In this document: positions 61,392 to 64,000 of the stretch, one piece after another | How the letters are laid out: every line of letters starts with the position of its first letter | How positions within the stretch are numbered: the stretch's first letter is position 1 | Notes under the pieces: generated by a model | What the model was told of the DNA's origin: nothing | Seen by the model: the letters and a program-made list of their open reading frames with translations, nothing else | Database searches by the model: none | Source of the DNA: Streptomyces sp. NBC_00390 | GTDB taxonomy: Bacteria; Actinomycetota; Actinomycetes; Streptomycetales; Streptomycetaceae | Assembly: GCF_036057275.1 (NCBI RefSeq) | Contig: NZ_CP107945.1 | Span: 6,076,001-6,140,000 of the forward strand | Length of the DNA: 64,000 bases | Direction of reading: 5' to 3' | Program-made: the position numbers and the translations under genes

Positions 61392-61452
61392 ACACGGAGA
61401 ACGCGGAAGGCGGCCGGGACGATGTCCCGGCCGCCTTCCGCGTTCTCCGTGT
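61392..61452. terminator. Perfect 29-bp bidirectional hairpin
   Basis: Arms 61392-61420 and 61424-61452 are exact complements around a 3-base loop. It lies 33 bases after the RDD stop and 6 bases beyond the DUF4191 stop, so it terminates both convergent genes. Confidence 0.92.
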
Positions 61453-61457
61453 ATCGG

Positions 61458-62165
61458 TCAGCGCATCTTTCCGCCGCGCGGCATCCGCATGCCCTTCGGC
61501 ATCGGGCCCTTCGGCAGCGGCATGTTGCTCATCAGGTCGCCCATCGCGCGCAGCCGGTCGTTGGCCGACGTCACCTGCGGCCCGGTGAGGACACGCGGGA
61601 GCTTCATCAGCGTCGTGCGCAGCTTCTTCAGCGACACCTGGCCCTCGCCGTTGCCGACGATGACGTCGTGCACCGGCACGTCCACGACGACGCGGTTCAT
61701 CCTCTTCTTCTCGGCCGCCAGCAGAGACTTCACCCGGTTCGGGTTGCCCTCGGCCACCAGCACGATGCCGGCCCGGCCAACGGCCCGGTGCACCACGTCC
61801 TGGCTCCGGTTCATCGCCACCGCCGGCGTGAAGCTCCAGCCGCGCCCGATGTTCTGCAGCACCGAGGCCGCGGCACCCGGCTGGCCTTCCAACTGCCCGT
61901 AGGCCGCCCGCTCCGCGCGGCGCCCGAAGACGATCGCCATCGCCAGGAACGCCAGCAGGAACCCGAGAATCCCCAGGTAGATGGGGTGGTCGATCAAGAA
62001 ACCGATCGCGAGGAAGACACCGAAGGTGACGATTCCCACAGCCGCGACGACAAGACCGACCTTCGGGTCGGCCTTCCGGGTCATCTTGTACGTCAGGGCG
62101 ATCTGCTTCAGTCGCCCAGTGTTCGCAGCAGCGTCAGCGCTGTCTGTGTTTGCCTTCCTCGCCAT
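61458..62165 (-). CDS. DUF4191 membrane protein
   Basis: 235 residues of the actinobacterial DUF4191 family. Two transmembrane helices (about 37-58 and 63-80) with a short loop are followed by a cytoplasmic domain rich in Lys/Arg and ending PKGMRMPRGGKMR. The family is conserved next to glnA and lipA in Streptomyces, as here. Function unknown. Start MARKANTDSA with no strong ribosome site. Confidence 0.88.
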   Translation of the reverse strand: MARKANTDSADAAANTGRLKQIALTYKMTRKADPKVGLVVAAVGIVTFGVFLAIGFLIDHPIYLGILGFLLAFLAMAIVFGRRAERAAYGQLEGQPGAAASVLQNIGRGWSFTPAVAMNRSQDVVHRAVGRAGIVLVAEGNPNRVKSLLAAEKKRMNRVVVDVPVHDVIVGNGEGQVSLKKLRTTLMKLPRVLTGPQVTSANDRLRAMGDLMSNMPLPKGPMPKGMRMPRGGKMR

Positions 62166-62184
62166 GCCTTGAAGTTTACGTGGC

Positions 62185-62394
62185 CTAGGAACGGTGGCCA
62201 GCCGCGGCCTCCAGTACATGCTGAGCCTCGACCCGGTCCTTGGCCCGGCGCCGGTCCTCGAGCACGGCGTTCCACGCGTTGCGGCGGGCAGTGCGCTGAC
62301 CGCTGCCCAGAAGCAGCGCCTCCATGGCACGCAGGGCGTCGGTGACGGACGGGATGGCGGTCGCGCTTACGGGACGTACCGGAGCGGCCTGCAT
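62185..62394 (-). CDS. Small conserved protein next to DUF4191
   Basis: 69 residues, mostly helical and basic: IPSVTDALRAMEALLLGSGQ then RRNAWNAVLEDRRRAKDRVEAQHVL. An excellent GAGGAGGA lies 7-8 nt before the ATG. It is 19 bases upstream of the DUF4191 gene on the same strand, so co-transcribed. An orthologue occurs between lipA and DUF4191 in other Streptomyces, as I recall. Function unknown. Confidence 0.8.
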   Translation of the reverse strand: MQAAPVRPVSATAIPSVTDALRAMEALLLGSGQRTARRNAWNAVLEDRRRAKDRVEAQHVLEAAAGHRS

Positions 62395-62466
62395 GGGGAG
62401 GTCCTCCTCAGGAGAGGCATCGGCGTTGAGGATGAGCGGTGCGTGACACCAGAGTCACTGATTGGT

Positions 62467-62482
62467 GTTACCAGGGTGTGAC
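62467..62482 (+). promoter_or_regulatory. GTTAC-N6-GTGAC element upstream of the small gene
   Basis: Two pentamers spaced by 6 bases, matching the spacing of MtrA/GlnR-type half-sites, in an AT-richer patch 73-88 bases before the 69-residue gene. Tentative. Confidence 0.35.
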
Positions 62483-62621
62483 TGGTCGGTCAAACACCGA
62501 TGAAACGTTTTCGCGCGACCGGAAAATACTGACGCGGTCCGTACGCCGCCCCCGACCTGCGGGGAGGGTACGAACCGCGCCCATTCGGCCATTACTGACC
62601 AGTAACTACTTGTGCCTGATT

Positions 62622-63602
62622 TCACACAGTCTCGGCGGCCGTGGTGCCGGCGGCGGCTACGGCGCCGCGGCGCTCCATGGCCTGCTGGAAGAGCCGCCCG
62701 GCCCGGTACGACGACCGCACCAGCGGGCCCGACATCACACCGGAGAAGCCGATCTCGTCGGCCTCCTCCTGGAGCTCCACGAACTCCTGCGGCTTCACCC
62801 AGCGCTCGACGGGGTGGTGTCGCACGGACGGGCGCAGGTACTGGGTGATCGTGATCAGCTCGCAGCCCGCGTCGTGCAGGTGCTGCAGTGCCTCGCTGAC
62901 CTCCTCGCGCGTCTCGCCCATGCCGAGGATCAGATTCGACTTGGTGACGAGTCCCGCCTCGCGGGCGCGCGTGATGACCTCGAGCGAGCGCTCGTAGCGG
63001 AAGCCGGGCCGGATCCGCTTGAAGATCCGCGGCACGGTCTCCACGTTGTGGGCGAGCACCTCGGGGCGGGAGGAGAAGACCTCGGCCAGCTGCTCGGGCA
63101 CCGCGTTGAAGTCGGGGATCAGCAGCTCGACCTTGGTGCGGCCGGCCTCCCGGTCCGCCGTCTGCGCGTGGATCTGGCGCACGGTCTCCGCGTACAGCCA
63201 GGCGCCGCCGTCCTCGAGGTCGTCGCGCGCGACGCCGGTGATGGTGGCGTAGTTCAGGTCCATCGTGACGACCGATTCGCCCACGCGGCGCGGCTCGTCA
63301 CGGTCCAGGGCCTGCGGCTTGCCGGTGTCGATCTGGCAGAAGTCGCAGCGCCGGGTGCACTGGTCGCCGCCGATGAGGAACGTCGCCTCACGGTCTTCCC
63401 AGCACTCGAAGATGTTCGGACAGCCGGCTTCCTGGCACACCGTGTGCAGGCCCTCGCTCTTGACGAGTTTCTGTAGCTGGTTGTACTCGGGGCCCATCTT
63501 CGCCCGGGTCTTGATCCACTCGGGCTTGCGCTCGATGGGGGTCTGGCTGTTGCGGACCTCCAGGCGCAGCATCTTGCGTCCGTCGGGTGCGACTGCGGAC
63601 AC
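62622..63602 (-). CDS. lipA: Lipoyl synthase LipA
   Basis: 326 residues, radical-SAM. The auxiliary cluster motif CQEAGCPNIFEC and the radical-SAM motif CTRRCDFC (Cys-x3-Cys-x2-Cys) are both present, plus TDxG and the C-terminal RSSYRAG with the Ser ligand. LipA inserts two sulfur atoms into octanoyl groups on the E2 and GcvH proteins. GTG start with GGGAG 6 nt ahead. It follows lipB by 123 bases, with a hairpin between. Confidence 0.96.
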   Translation of the reverse strand: MSAVAPDGRKMLRLEVRNSQTPIERKPEWIKTRAKMGPEYNQLQKLVKSEGLHTVCQEAGCPNIFECWEDREATFLIGGDQCTRRCDFCQIDTGKPQALDRDEPRRVGESVVTMDLNYATITGVARDDLEDGGAWLYAETVRQIHAQTADREAGRTKVELLIPDFNAVPEQLAEVFSSRPEVLAHNVETVPRIFKRIRPGFRYERSLEVITRAREAGLVTKSNLILGMGETREEVSEALQHLHDAGCELITITQYLRPSVRHHPVERWVKPQEFVELQEEADEIGFSGVMSGPLVRSSYRAGRLFQQAMERRGAVAAAGTTAAETV

Positions 63603-63702
63603 GACCGGCTCCCTACAGCTTCGATTCTTCGGCGAACACCAGGGTACGCCCGTTAAAAGTGCGTCCTTACGTCTGGCCAACCTGTGGCCAGTGGTCTCCA
63701 TT

Positions 63703-63723
63703 CCCCTGGCCGGTGGCCAGGGG
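63703..63723 (-). terminator. Hairpin between lipB and lipA
   Basis: Perfect 9-bp stem (CCCCTGGCC with complement) and 3-base loop, 3 bases past the lipB stop. Can serve as terminator or attenuator between the two genes. Confidence 0.65.
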
Positions 63724-63725
63724 CG

Positions 63726-64000
63726 TCAGACGGACGCCTTCTCGATCTCGCGGGGCCGCGGCTCCGCGTTCTCCAGCACTTCGCGCAGATGCCGCTCCAG
63801 GACCGGGAGCACCTCCTCGATGGTGATGTCACGGCCGAGCTCGCCCGCGAGCGAGGCCACTCCCGCGTCGCGGATACCACACGGCACGATCCGGTCGAAC
63901 CAGGTGTTGTCCGGGTTCACGTTCAGGGCGAAGCCGTGCATCGACACGCCCTTGGCGATACGGATGCCGATGGCGGCCAGCTTGCGGTCCTCGCGGCGCT
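63726..64000 (-). CDS. lipB: Octanoyltransferase LipB (3' part)
   Basis: The last 90 codons of lipB; the rest runs off the right edge. Visible sequence includes KLAAIGIRI and VSMHGFALNVNPD, part of the LipB active-site region with the Lys and the conserved HGFALN. LipB transfers octanoate from ACP to target proteins, providing the substrate for LipA just downstream. Ends EIEKASV. Confidence 0.93.
   Translation of the reverse strand, partial: RREDRKLAAIGIRIAKGVSMHGFALNVNPDNTWFDRIVPCGIRDAGVASLAGELGRDITIEEVLPVLERHLREVLENAEPRPREIEKASV

Overview
The window is a stretch of chromosome from a high-GC actinomycete, almost certainly a Streptomyces. The evidence is very high G+C with GC-rich third codon positions, frequent GTG starts, 4-base start/stop overlaps, and many Streptomyces-type families (DUF3105, DUF305, DUF4191, SCO-like small proteins). 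It also carries the nitrogen and lipoate gene order glnA2 ... glnE ... glnII ... glnA ... lipA-lipB. From memory this matches the SCO2241-SCO2193 interval of S. coelicolor in reverse, with accessory insertions.

Layout. 1-3,012: a small exported-protein group (Tat-signal gene at the edge, DUF6153, CBS pair, DUF305/DUF3105, small membrane protein). 3,133-6,130: an MmpL-type transporter, a small membrane protein and an ArsR repressor, with a palindrome upstream of the repressor. 6,370-7,731: glnA2, followed by a strong hairpin and an orphan ORF. 8,291-16,092: an accessory block for a form I (CoxL AYxCSFR) aerobic carbon monoxide dehydrogenase, coxM-S-L-(XdhC-YHS)-D-E, with a divergent LysR regulator. 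16,166-20,086: small stress-type genes and a PIG-L deacetylase. 20,722-23,712: glnE. 23,779-29,499: PAP2 phosphatase, MalR-like repressor, GNAT, CHMI isomerase, and a TetR/reductase/metalloenzyme operon. 29,598-43,458: membrane, sigma-like, phosphatase, lipoprotein, DUF1996, two-component, epimerase, PepSY, winged-helix and HEAT genes. 43,522-47,261: glnII and an ARPP-2/VWA pair. 47,619-55,142: a tandem double-psi-barrel secreted protein, MocR/AhpD pair, ArsC-like, MmpS-like, a gene graveyard (51.5-52.7 kb), a phosphoribosyltransferase-hydrolase fusion and CapA. 55,414-59,027: a three-gene cassette of a BesD/ArpA-like Fe(II)/2OG oxygenase, a methyltransferase and a choline/carnitine-type O-acyltransferase. 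59,261-64,000: glnA, RDD, DUF4191, a small protein, lipA and the 3' part of lipB.

How the parts work together. Three glutamine synthetase-family enzymes and the adenylyltransferase GlnE sit together. GlnA keeps the modifiable Tyr397 and has a near-consensus GlnR box upstream. GlnII has a weaker GlnR-like array. GlnA2 has Trp at the adenylylation position and is expected to act on polyamines. The CO dehydrogenase block looks like an inserted energy-scavenging module.

Most novel material. The oxygenase/methyltransferase/acyltransferase cassette is compact and translationally coupled. It looks like a bacterial route to an O-acylated, N-methylated hydroxy-amino-acid (acylcarnitine-like) metabolite. 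The acyltransferase retains the catalytic His and the STS motif but has Gln where carnitine acetyltransferase has the carboxylate-binding Arg, so its acceptor is probably not plain carnitine. Secondary leads are the XdhC-YHS fusion, the PF10118 metalloenzyme with its ferredoxin reductase, and the ARPP-2/VWA pair. Family assignments come from reading motifs by eye; no database search was possible.
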